Origin: Subtercola frigoramans
Lineage (GTDB): Bacteria; Actinomycetota; Actinomycetes; Actinomycetales; Microbacteriaceae
Direction: 5' to 3'
DNA: 64,000 nucleotides
NCBI RefSeq assembly: GCF_016907385.1
Contig: NZ_JAFBBU010000001.1
Location: 1,922,001 to 1,986,000, forward strand
Position numbers and translations under genes: made by a program. Under the pieces are notes generated by a model, which saw only the letters and a list, made by a program, of their open reading frames with translations, had not been told where the DNA came from and made no database searches. Positions 51,663 through 59,785 of the stretch are shown one piece after another; the first letter of the stretch is position 1, and each line of letters starts with the position of its first letter.

Positions 51663-54284
51663 TTGTCTTCAGCACCCCGTCACCGCCTGTCGCGGCGCCG
51701 AACCCTCGTTCACTCGGGGCTCTCGGGCATCATCGGCGGCCTCGCCGTCGGGGCGATCGTGACGCTGGGCGGGGTCGTGATTCCGGCGACATCGGCGCAG
51801 GCGGCTGTCTCGAGCGCTGTGACGGTGTCGGTCGCTGACCAGGACCCTGACAAGGCCAACGCGCCCCTCCCCGACCTCAAGGTGACCGTCTCGCAGACGA
51901 AGGACTTGCAGGCCCAGGGCATCAAGGTGAGCTGGACGGGCGGAAAACCCTCGACCCCACCCAGTTCGACGTCGCCTGGTGGCACGAGTGGCGGTGGAGA
52001 CTACTTGCAGATCATGCAGTGTTGGGGAAACGACCCTCTCGACGCCTCGCAGCCCGACAGGACAACGTGCCAGTACGGCAGCTTCATCACCACTGGCGCA
52101 AGCCGATTCTCGAACATCGGAACCGGTGATCCGGTCGCGGATCAAGACAAGTCGTATACGGTGCCGGCGACTGAAACCAGTACGGGCTTGACGTCGATAC
52201 CGTTCAAACCCTATCCGGGCGACGATGCCACCAAGACTGTAGCGCTGGTCGCAGACAGTAAGTTTGTGCCCAACGCCACTGACCCTGCAAACAACCAGTA
52301 CTTCACCAAGCTGACGACGAATGAAGTCAGCTGGGCAGGCTCAGGCCCCAACGGCGACGGATCTGTGAAATTCGAGATCCAGACAGCCACGCAAGCTGCT
52401 GGCTTGGGCTGTGGCACGCCTGTGACGACTGCCAATGTCGTCTCTGGAACCCCGTGCTGGCTTGTGATCCTCCCTCGGGGTGAAACCGATCCTGGATACT
52501 CGTACTCGGGCACGAAGCAATCGGGTCTCGATTACAACGTGTGGAAACACAAACTGGCTGTGAAGCTCGACTTCCAGCCGGTTGGGCTCCGGTGCACCCT
52601 CGGTGCTGCGATCAGGCAGCTTGCTGGCAGCCAGCTGATCGAAGGTGCCGTACGCTCCTGGCAGCCGCAGCTCTGCACCGCCCCCGGCGGAGCAACGTAT
52701 GCGCTCATCGGCCAGCCCGAATCCGACGCGGCAACGGCTGCCAACAGCACAGACCCTCAGCCACTCGCGCTGACCTCGAGCGCGCTCCAAACCGACGGAA
52801 CAGACTCACTGACGTACGCACCAGTCGCACTGACTGGCGCCACAATCGCCTTCGCTTTAGATAGGACCGTGAAGTCGACCTGCCCGGCTGTCTCTGCCGA
52901 TGATTTGAAAACGTACACGTCACAGAACCATCTGCCATTCACAGAACTGAAGCTGACACCACGGCTGGTTGCAAAGCTTCTGAGTTACTCCTACTGGGAA
53001 TCCCTGCCCAACTTCGCCGATAAGTCCGAGGTCGGCTACAAGAGCCCATCTGAACCGGGCCCGAATGCCAGAAACATCACCTGGGACAAGGAGTTCATTG
53101 AGATCAATGGCCCAGAGTGGGGTTGCCAAGCCATCGCCGATCCTGCAGTTGCAGACATGCTCGAGCCGCTCGGCCACTCCGACGCAGCATCGGCGATGTG
53201 GAAGTACGTCATGAGCGACAAAGACGCGGTTGACTTCCTGAACGGCGTGCCAGATCCCTGGGGCATGAAAGTCAATCCCTGGTCTTCCACCAATCCCGAC
53301 ATCAATCCGACGCACTCGGGGCTCGTCCTCCCCACAGATAGCTTTCCCAAGCCCAGCCCCATTGAGCGAGCGGCCACAGCAAACGACCCTGCAATCAACC
53401 TGGTGACGTGGCGCCCGTATACAAACAGCTTCGACGCGGGTGGAATCGCAGTTCTGCGAGGCGATGGGCAGGACTACGGGAGCTCTGACCCTGGTCCGCC
53501 TGTGAAGTACACCAAAGCTGCGCGAAACATTCCTGGATATCAGAAAGTCATGGGTATCACGAGCACCGCTTCCGCCTCGAAGTACCAGCTGTTCACCGCG
53601 GCTCTACGAAACCCTGCCGGCAAGTACGTCACAGCGACGACAGATTCGCTGGCCGCCGCCGCTGCCGCGATGACGCCAGACACGAAACAGCCCCAAGTAG
53701 TGGGTTTCGACCCCACCTCTGTATCTGCCAAAACCGCCGAGGCTGCATACCCGCTCACGATGCCCGTCTACGCAGCAGTCAACCCGGCGATGAAGGATCC
53801 TGCAGCCACCGATCCGACCTCGATCCGCAAGGACTATGCCGCGTTCATCCGCTACGCAGTGGGTGCCGGCCAGGCACCGGGCACGGCATTGGGCCAGCTG
53901 CCCGATGGTTACGCCCCGATCCCCGATGCGTGGGAGACGCAGGCACTGGCCGCGGCGACGACAATCGGTGGGGCACTTCCCACCACGGCGACGCCGACTC
54001 CCAGCCCATCCGCTTCGTCTGCCGCACAGGCCACAACGAAACCCCTGCAGAGCTCGTCGGCCGGCACCTCCTCGTCGCAGGTCGCGTCCGTCGCTGCCCA
54101 GCCGGTCGCGACTCCCACAGACCCAGCCCCCACAGGCGCTGCGGCCGCCCCACTTCTCGGCGACCCGACCCCTGCAGACCCCACGTCGGGAGCACTCCCC
54201 GCAGCCCTGCCAGCGAGCATCATCGCCGGCCTCGGGTTCGCGTTGGCTGTTCCCTTCGTCTCCCGCATCAGGAGAAGACGATGA
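51663..54284 (+). CDS. giant extracellular PstS-like (type 2 PBP) surface protein
   Basis: 873 aa from TTG 51663 (MSSAPRHRLSRRRTLVHSG), with GGAG at 51653-51656; the upstream open frame is not family-like. A twin-arginine-like RRR followed by a hydrophobic helix (GIIGGLAVGAIVTLGGVVIP) and ATSAQA cleavage site gives secretion. The long ectodomain has PstS-like pieces: ITWDKEFIEINGPEWGC, VLRGDGQDYGSSDPGP, and YPLTMPVYAAVNPAM ... FIRYAVGAGQAPG. Several Cys occur (CWGNDPL, TCQYG, GCGTP, PCW), suggesting disulfides. A Pro/Ser/Thr/Ala linker and a C-terminal helix with RIRRRR anchor it. Ligand unknown; phosphate or a phosphorylated compound is inferred from context. Confidence 0.8.
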   Translation: MSSAPRHRLSRRRTLVHSGLSGIIGGLAVGAIVTLGGVVIPATSAQAAVSSAVTVSVADQDPDKANAPLPDLKVTVSQTKDLQAQGIKVSWTGGKPSTPPSSTSPGGTSGGGDYLQIMQCWGNDPLDASQPDRTTCQYGSFITTGASRFSNIGTGDPVADQDKSYTVPATETSTGLTSIPFKPYPGDDATKTVALVADSKFVPNATDPANNQYFTKLTTNEVSWAGSGPNGDGSVKFEIQTATQAAGLGCGTPVTTANVVSGTPCWLVILPRGETDPGYSYSGTKQSGLDYNVWKHKLAVKLDFQPVGLRCTLGAAIRQLAGSQLIEGAVRSWQPQLCTAPGGATYALIGQPESDAATAANSTDPQPLALTSSALQTDGTDSLTYAPVALTGATIAFALDRTVKSTCPAVSADDLKTYTSQNHLPFTELKLTPRLVAKLLSYSYWESLPNFADKSEVGYKSPSEPGPNARNITWDKEFIEINGPEWGCQAIADPAVADMLEPLGHSDAASAMWKYVMSDKDAVDFLNGVPDPWGMKVNPWSSTNPDINPTHSGLVLPTDSFPKPSPIERAATANDPAINLVTWRPYTNSFDAGGIAVLRGDGQDYGSSDPGPPVKYTKAARNIPGYQKVMGITSTASASKYQLFTAALRNPAGKYVTATTDSLAAAAAAMTPDTKQPQVVGFDPTSVSAKTAEAAYPLTMPVYAAVNPAMKDPAATDPTSIRKDYAAFIRYAVGAGQAPGTALGQLPDGYAPIPDAWETQALAAATTIGGALPTTATPTPSPSASSAAQATTKPLQSSSAGTSSSQVASVAAQPVATPTDPAPTGAAAAPLLGDPTPADPTSGALPAALPASIIAGLGFALAVPFVSRIRRRR

Positions 54285-54398
54285 TGCCCCACATTCTTGG
54301 CACCCGTGAACGACGGCAACGATTGACGCCGTTCGCACCAAGTCGATGCGACTGCGCTTGCCGTTGCACGGTAAACCCTCCCGAAAGGAATCCCCACA

Positions 54399-55514
54399 GT
54401 GAAGATCAATAAGGTTGTTGCAGTTGCAGCAGCTCTGGGCGTCGCCGTTGCCGGCATCGCTTTCTCCGCTCCCGCCGCTTACGCGGAGCCTGTCTCCAAC
54501 AGCTACGTGCTGGTCGGTTCCGACACCCTTCAGGATGCAGTCAACGCTCTGGCCAACGGTACCTCGATCAGTGGCGCGAGTGTTCGCGTCACCGCTTCGG
54601 GTTCCTCGATCGGTTCGTACGACGCTTTCGGTTCAACTTCCATCCAGGTCAAGCCTGCTGGCCCGACCTTCGGCCGCCCCTCGGGTTCGGGCGACGGAGT
54701 CAAGGCTCTGAGCCGCTCCATCGATGGCGCCAACTGGGTCAAGAACGGTCTCACCAAGTCCATCACGGGCCAGGTCGACCTTGCTCGTTCATCAAGCGGC
54801 CCCTCGGCCAACCCGACCGGCCCGCTTCTCTACACCCCGTTCTCGCGTGACGCCGTTTCGTATGCATACAAGTTCGGCGCCGGCGTCACCTCTGCTGCGG
54901 GCATCGACACCCTGAGCTCTGCTGACCTGACCTCGCTCTACAACGGCACGCTCACCTCCGTCGGTGGCGTCACCGTTGTTCCCCGTCTTCCCCAGGATGG
55001 TTCGGGAACCCGCAAGTTCTGGGTCGGCGCACTCGGCGTCGGCAACTCACCTGCTGGTGTTCCGGATGCTGCAACCACCACCCTGCAGGAGAACGACGCT
55101 ACCCAGCTGACCCCCGCCGCGAACACGATCCAGATCGTTCCCTTCTCGGCTGCCAGCTGGATCGCGCAGTCCAACGGCGCCACGGGCACCAACACCATCG
55201 CCGGCTCGGGCGTTTCGCTCGGCGCCATCGGCGGCGTTGTCGCCTTCACCGGTTCGGGCACCGCGCTCGTTCCTGACGCTCCGTTCTACGCCAACACCAC
55301 GTTCGGCCGCGACACCTACATCGTCGTCGAGTTCGCTCGCGTCGACCCGACCAGCGCCACGTACGACGCTGGCCTGGCTTCGCTCGTCAACACCTCGGCT
55401 GCAAAGAGCCTCACCAACTTCGGCACGAGCCCGGCAACTGCCGGTGCCGTAAAGAAGAAGTTCGGCTTCCTCGCACCGTCGACCACCAACACCCAGCGTG
55501 CCAACCTCTCCTAG
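54399..55514 (+). CDS. secreted PstS-like substrate-binding protein
   Basis: 371 aa from GTG 54399 behind AAAGGA (54384-54389). Signal peptide 1-29 (VVAVAAALGVAVAGIAFSAPAAYA). The mature protein has PBP type 2 features: YVLVGSDTLQDAVNALANG at the start, RPSGSGDGVKAL, VDLARSSSGPS, YTPFSRDAVSYAYKFG, LSSADLTSLYNGTL and VPRLPQDGSGTRKFW. There is no transmembrane helix or sorting signal at the C-terminus, so it is either free or held by partners. Codon use is strongly biased toward preferred codons, hinting at high expression. Phosphate as ligand is inferred from operon position. Confidence 0.85.
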   Translation: MKINKVVAVAAALGVAVAGIAFSAPAAYAEPVSNSYVLVGSDTLQDAVNALANGTSISGASVRVTASGSSIGSYDAFGSTSIQVKPAGPTFGRPSGSGDGVKALSRSIDGANWVKNGLTKSITGQVDLARSSSGPSANPTGPLLYTPFSRDAVSYAYKFGAGVTSAAGIDTLSSADLTSLYNGTLTSVGGVTVVPRLPQDGSGTRKFWVGALGVGNSPAGVPDAATTTLQENDATQLTPAANTIQIVPFSAASWIAQSNGATGTNTIAGSGVSLGAIGGVVAFTGSGTALVPDAPFYANTTFGRDTYIVVEFARVDPTSATYDAGLASLVNTSAAKSLTNFGTSPATAGAVKKKFGFLAPSTTNTQRANLS

Positions 55515-55551
55515 TTTCCCTTCCTCTCCACACACCTCTGAAAGGCTAGAA

Positions 55552-56637
55552 ATGATCAAGAAGAATGCCATTCGTTTGGCATCAGTCGGCATCATCGCCG
55601 GCGCGCTCATCGGCGCGACGTCGCTGACTGCCCAGGCAGCACCCGGCGTGCCGCCCGCACCCGTCGGCTCGACCGGTGCGTACTACCTCGTCGACTCCGG
55701 CACCGGCGAACCCGTGCTCGCAGGCACCGTGCTCAACTACAACACCGACGTTTCTGGTTCACCGGTCGTCGGCGCTGCGAACGACTTCGCGAACTACTTC
55801 ACCGGACCGGCAGACGCCACCGGCGTCAAGGTGTTCGTCGCCGCTGTCGGTACCGAGCGCAACACGAACACGTACTCCTCGTGGGCTCCGAGCGCGTTCG
55901 CTGACCCTGTCGCCAAGACCGTCCTGCTCCCCGCAGGCGAGCTCGACGCCATGATCAACGGCCTTCCCGGCCAGGCGTCCGTCAAGGCTGCTGGTGGTAA
56001 CTACAGCCTCGGCGTTGCGTTCACCAAGGACAACGGCGTGAACATCGCGTCGGGTGCTGTGTACTACACGACCATCAGCATCGAAGCCGGCACCGGCCTC
56101 TGGACCCCGTACGTCACGGGCGTCGTCACCCCGCCGCCGCCCGCCAGCGGTACCTTCGACCAGAACTTGTCGGCTACCACCATTGCCGCACAGGATGGCA
56201 CCCTGAACCTGGTCGCCCCGGCCAGCTCCACCACCACACTTGGTGCAGCGACCCTGGTCAACCAGCTCTCGACCTCGACCGGTGACCTCGGTAAGTTCAC
56301 CGTTCAGGACACGCGCGTCGTCACTGCCAAGGGTTGGGACCTGACCACTTCGGTCACGAACTTCACCAACACGGCTGACAGCACCAAGACGATCGACAAA
56401 AAGCAGCTCGGTGTCGCGGCCAAGGCCGCAGCCGGCACCACGCTTCCTGCCGGTGTCACCCTCGCAGCAGCCCAGGTCGCCGGCTCCGCCGTCAACCCGG
56501 CGCCGTTCGCAAGCGCTGCCGCAGGCACCGCGATCGCCGCAACCGACCTCGACGCTGGACTGACGCTTGTCGCTCCCGCCAACACGCCGGCTGGTACCTA
56601 CACCGCGAAGCTCACCGTCACGCTGGCTTCGAAGTAA
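55552..56637 (+). CDS. WxL-like cell-surface protein
   Basis: 361 aa from ATG 55552 behind AAAGG (55541-55545). Signal peptide 1 to about 29 (GIIAGALIGATSLTAQA). Residues about 42-190 are a beta-rich domain of unknown type; after a PPPPASG hinge, residues about 205-361 resemble a WxL domain. The first motif is intact (Trp262 in GWDLTTSVTNF); the second, normally YxxxLTWxL near the C-terminus, reads TYTAKLTVTL, with Val for Trp. WxL domains bind peptidoglycan and interact with DUF916 proteins, and a DUF916 gene follows. A terminator lies just downstream. Confidence 0.75.
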   Translation: MIKKNAIRLASVGIIAGALIGATSLTAQAAPGVPPAPVGSTGAYYLVDSGTGEPVLAGTVLNYNTDVSGSPVVGAANDFANYFTGPADATGVKVFVAAVGTERNTNTYSSWAPSAFADPVAKTVLLPAGELDAMINGLPGQASVKAAGGNYSLGVAFTKDNGVNIASGAVYYTTISIEAGTGLWTPYVTGVVTPPPPASGTFDQNLSATTIAAQDGTLNLVAPASSTTTLGAATLVNQLSTSTGDLGKFTVQDTRVVTAKGWDLTTSVTNFTNTADSTKTIDKKQLGVAAKAAAGTTLPAGVTLAAAQVAGSAVNPAPFASAAAGTAIAATDLDAGLTLVAPANTPAGTYTAKLTVTLASK

Positions 56638-56663
56638 CATCCGCTCCACAGCACTGAACCAGG

Positions 56664-56693
56664 GGAGGGGTCGCGCAAGCGGCCCCTCCTTTT
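56664..56693 (+). terminator. intrinsic terminator after the WxL-like gene
   Basis: Stem GGAGGGGTCGC with GCGGCCCCTCC (11 pairs, one U-G), GCAA tetraloop, then TTTT. It splits the pst locus: the genes from pstC to the WxL-like protein end here, and the DUF916 gene starts about 90 bases later, so read-through or a second promoter must serve the genes through pstB. Confidence 0.88.
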
Positions 56694-56784
56694 GGGGTGA
56701 CAGCAGAACCGTTCGGCGCCCCTTGTTCACCTCCGGTTCAGCTTCCCGACCGACTCCCGCCAACTGAGTTTGGATAAATGTACT

Positions 56785-57927
56785 GTGCCCGATATCACAG
56801 CCCTGCCCTCACTGCTCAAACGCCTTCTCGCATTCGCCATTGCTGCCCTTTTCCTCGCCGGACTGATGGTCTCGTTCCAATCGGCAAGCAGCGCGCGGGC
56901 CGACGACACCGCCGGAATCTCCGGTGCACCCTCTGACGGCAAGTCGACAGACGATCGGTCGCGATTCAGCTATCAACTCGCGCCTGGCCAGCACATCGAC
57001 GACTTCTACCAGGTCAAGAACACCGGTACCGTTCCCCAGACCATGAAGGTCTTCGCGACTGACGCCTACAACACCGACGACGGTTCGTATGGCCTGCTCG
57101 ACACCGATGCGACCCCCACCGACGCAGGCAACTGGGTGTCGTTCGCGAACGGGGCAAAGCAACTCTCCATCCCGCTCGACCCGGGAGCCACCCAGATCGT
57201 GCCCTTCACCCTGGATGTGCCGGCCGACGCCTCGCCCGGCGACCACGCAGCAGGAATCGTCATCTCTGTACTCACGCCCGACGGCCAGGTTCTCGTTGAT
57301 CGCCGCGTAGCCACACGCCTCTACGCCCGCGTCGAGGGCGCCCTCCAGGCAGCCCTCACCATCAGCAGCATCGCCGCGACCTACGACCAGCAGTTCAATC
57401 CGTTTGATGGTTCAGCGACCGTCACCTACACCGTGAAGAACAACGGAAACGTGGCGCTCGGCGCGAACACCGTCGTCGGAGTCAACACGTACCTGGGCAT
57501 TGCTGCGGCGGGCCAGGTGCGTACGGAACTCAAGGAGATGCTCCCCGGCAGCACAAGAACCGTCTCGGTCACCGTCCCCGGTGTCGCCCAGCTCGGCTAC
57601 CTCAACCCGTACATCAGCCTCGCCCCGACGATCGACCCCGAAGCGCTGAACCCGGGCCCGCTGACCACGGTGAACCGCGACACCGTACTCATCGCCATGC
57701 CGTGGTGGCTCGTGATCATCCTCATCATCGTGCTGATCGTTTGGCTGGTCCTGCGCATTCGCCGCAAGCGCGACGAGAAGAACGCCATCGCCTGGGCCGC
57801 CTACACCGAGGCAGAAGCTCGCCGCCGCGCGACAGAAGAACTCGTCGCCGCCGGCGCATCATCCACCGCCGCAACATCCGGGGCCGCATCCATAAACGAG
57901 GCGCCAGCGCCCGACTCCTCCCGGTAA
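56785..57927 (+). CDS. DUF916 WxL-interacting-type membrane protein
   Basis: About 380 aa. I favour GTG 56785 (MPDITALPSLLKRLLAFAI); TTG 56770 is in frame and no ribosome site is clear, so the mRNA may be leaderless (ATAAAT lies about 10 bases upstream). Signal peptide to about residue 38. The peptidoglycan-binding DUF916 domain shows SYQLAPGQHIDDFYQVKNTG, FATDAYNTDDGSYGLL, GNWVSF and PADASPGDHAAGIVIS. A second Ig-like domain follows (LQAALTISSIAATYDQQF ... YTVKNNGNVALG). A C-terminal transmembrane helix (WWLVIILIIVLIVWLVLRI) and a charged cytoplasmic tail end the protein. In Firmicutes such proteins pair with WxL proteins. Confidence 0.85.
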   Translation: MPDITALPSLLKRLLAFAIAALFLAGLMVSFQSASSARADDTAGISGAPSDGKSTDDRSRFSYQLAPGQHIDDFYQVKNTGTVPQTMKVFATDAYNTDDGSYGLLDTDATPTDAGNWVSFANGAKQLSIPLDPGATQIVPFTLDVPADASPGDHAAGIVISVLTPDGQVLVDRRVATRLYARVEGALQAALTISSIAATYDQQFNPFDGSATVTYTVKNNGNVALGANTVVGVNTYLGIAAAGQVRTELKEMLPGSTRTVSVTVPGVAQLGYLNPYISLAPTIDPEALNPGPLTTVNRDTVLIAMPWWLVIILIIVLIVWLVLRIRRKRDEKNAIAWAAYTEAEARRRATEELVAAGASSTAATSGAASINEAPAPDSSR

Positions 57928-57931
57928 CACG

Positions 57932-58702
57932 GTGAAATCGAGAAGGCGAGCGATAGCAGCCCGGGTGGCGGTGACCCTTGCGATGGCTACCGTCGCCACC
58001 GCGGTATTCGGTACGAGCGCGGCGATGGCCGATGACAGCTCCGGGGGAGTGGGCATCACCGTGACCGTGGCGGGTTCACCCACGAGTTCGGCCGTGACAT
58101 CCACAAACCCCGCGGGCACCAAAGCCTCACCGTCGAAATCGAACACGGGTTCCGGTTCGTCAACCGTCGTCACACCGACCACTCCTTCGACGAACAAGCC
58201 CGTCGCGGCCCCGGGTGAATTCGATCTGGGCGGCCTCATCTTTCTCAGCGGCGTGACCTCCGACTACGCCTGGAGCATCAATCCACTCGCCGGCGAATCG
58301 CACGCGCAGATCACGGTGCACAACGTCTCCACAGAGACCATCGACTCGACCGCCGATTTCGTGATCGTCGGCCCGTTCGGCAACGAGATCAGCCGAGTGG
58401 ATGCTGTACCCATCGCCGCCCTGAAACCCGACGAGTCTCGCACCGTCGACGCGACCTTCACTGGCCTCGGGCAGTGGACGTTCCACACCACCCACGTCAC
58501 CTTCGTTCCGCCGCCTGTCGTGCAGGGCACTGAGCTGACGCCCGTCACCCGCGATGGATTCATGTTCGTGCTGCCGTGGTTCCTTCTCGTTCTGCTGATT
58601 CTCGCCATCGGCACGTATTCGGTGGTGCGGATCATCCGTGAGGCCGAATTCGAAGGCGCAGTCGTCGCCAGTTCGCCGAGCCTCGGGGAGGGCGTCGCAT
58701 GA
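57932..58702 (+). CDS. membrane-anchored surface protein with Ig-like domain
   Basis: 256 aa from GTG 57932, 4 bp after the DUF916 gene. Signal peptide about 1-33, then a Ser/Thr/Gly linker (about 35-95), then a single Ig-like beta-sandwich (about 97-205: GEFDLGGLIFLSGVTSDYAW ... ITVHNVSTETIDSTADFVIVGPFG ... SRTVDATFTGLGQW) that resembles the second domain of WxL-interacting proteins. A C-terminal helix (FMFVLPWFLLVLLILAIGTY) anchors it. No firm family assignment. Its GTC-GCATGA end overlaps the ATG of the pseudo-sortase. Confidence 0.75.
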   Translation: MKSRRRAIAARVAVTLAMATVATAVFGTSAAMADDSSGGVGITVTVAGSPTSSAVTSTNPAGTKASPSKSNTGSGSSTVVTPTTPSTNKPVAAPGEFDLGGLIFLSGVTSDYAWSINPLAGESHAQITVHNVSTETIDSTADFVIVGPFGNEISRVDAVPIAALKPDESRTVDATFTGLGQWTFHTTHVTFVPPPVVQGTELTPVTRDGFMFVLPWFLLVLLILAIGTYSVVRIIREAEFEGAVVASSPSLGEGVA

Positions 58703-59700
58703 CCGCCACCATCGAAGCGCCTCTCGGCGGCACACCGGCCGGCCCGACTCCACCCCGCCCACCGAGACCTCCGAAACCGCCGAAGGTCCCCAAAGCGGCA
58801 CGGCCACCGCGACCGCCGCGCCGCCCGCCGGCCTCAGCGATGCCCGTCATTCCTCTCGGGCCGGCTCAGACGATCATCCGGGGCGTGCTTCTGCTCGTCG
58901 CCGTCATGCTGTTCGCCTTCGCGGCGAACCTCATGATCCTCAGCCACGTGCAGCACGCGGTGGCCCAGCAGCAGCAGTCGAACGAGCTGCGCGTCGAGCT
59001 CGCCGCAGGCACCACACCCGTGAGCGAGGCAACCTTCGACGACAAGCTCGTGGCTGACGGCGCACCGCTCGGCATCATCGACATCCCGTCGATCGGCGTG
59101 CACGAGGTCATCTCCGAAGGCACGTCGGCAGACATTCTGAAGAACGGCCCGGGTCACCGGCGGGATTCTGTTCTGCCCGGCCAGGCCGGAATCAGCACCG
59201 TCATGGGCCGCGCTGCTGCGTACGGCGGGCCGTTCTCGCGCATCCAGGAGCTCGCCCCAGGCGACCGCTTCACCGTGCTCACCGGCCAGGGCACGCAGAC
59301 CTTCTCGGTGATCGGTGTGCGCTATGCCGGCGACCCGGTTCCCACCTTCCAGGGCGGCACCAGCCGGCTGACAATGATCACCGCCCGAGGTCCCGCGTAC
59401 ATTCCGAACGCGATCGCCTACGTCGATTCCGCACTCGCCTCCGAAGTGCAGCCGGCTGGCAAACGCCAGACGACCTACCTCGCCCTGCCGGCCACCCAGC
59501 AGGCCATGGCGACCGACACCTCGACCGTGTGGGCGCTCGTCTTCGCCCTGCAGTTCCTGCTGGCGGTCGAGATCGCCGCCGTCTGGGCGTACCGCAAGAT
59601 CGGCCCGCAGAAGACCTGGGTCGTGTTCCTCCCGCTCTCCGTGCTCGCCGCGCTCTATGTGGCGAACCAGATGACCCTGCTGTTGCCCAACCTGCTGTGA
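58699..59700 (+). CDS. sortase-family membrane protein lacking catalytic His and Cys
   Basis: 333 aa. Cytoplasmic N-terminus with a Pro/Lys/Arg repeat (residues about 17-46, PPRPPRPPKPPK type), one transmembrane helix (about 58-82), the sortase beta-barrel (about 120-260), and two or three C-terminal helices. The sortase fold is clear: IIDIPSIGVHEVI, KNGPGH, PGQAG, AYGGPFSRIQELAPGDRF. The catalytic His of the usual GHR is Arg171 (VMGRAAAYGG), and the catalytic Cys of TLxTC is Ala229 (TMITARG). No LPXTG signal is encoded nearby. So it is probably a binding or scaffold protein. ATG start overlaps the previous stop. Confidence 0.88.
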   Translation: MTATIEAPLGGTPAGPTPPRPPRPPKPPKVPKAARPPRPPRRPPASAMPVIPLGPAQTIIRGVLLLVAVMLFAFAANLMILSHVQHAVAQQQQSNELRVELAAGTTPVSEATFDDKLVADGAPLGIIDIPSIGVHEVISEGTSADILKNGPGHRRDSVLPGQAGISTVMGRAAAYGGPFSRIQELAPGDRFTVLTGQGTQTFSVIGVRYAGDPVPTFQGGTSRLTMITARGPAYIPNAIAYVDSALASEVQPAGKRQTTYLALPATQQAMATDTSTVWALVFALQFLLAVEIAAVWAYRKIGPQKTWVVFLPLSVLAALYVANQMTLLLPNLL

Positions 59701-59785
59701 GCCGGTCACAGCACTGGCAGACCCTGATGGATGCTGCACCCCACCCCTTCGCAAGAACCCGTTCGTGCCAGAGAAATGATTCGCC

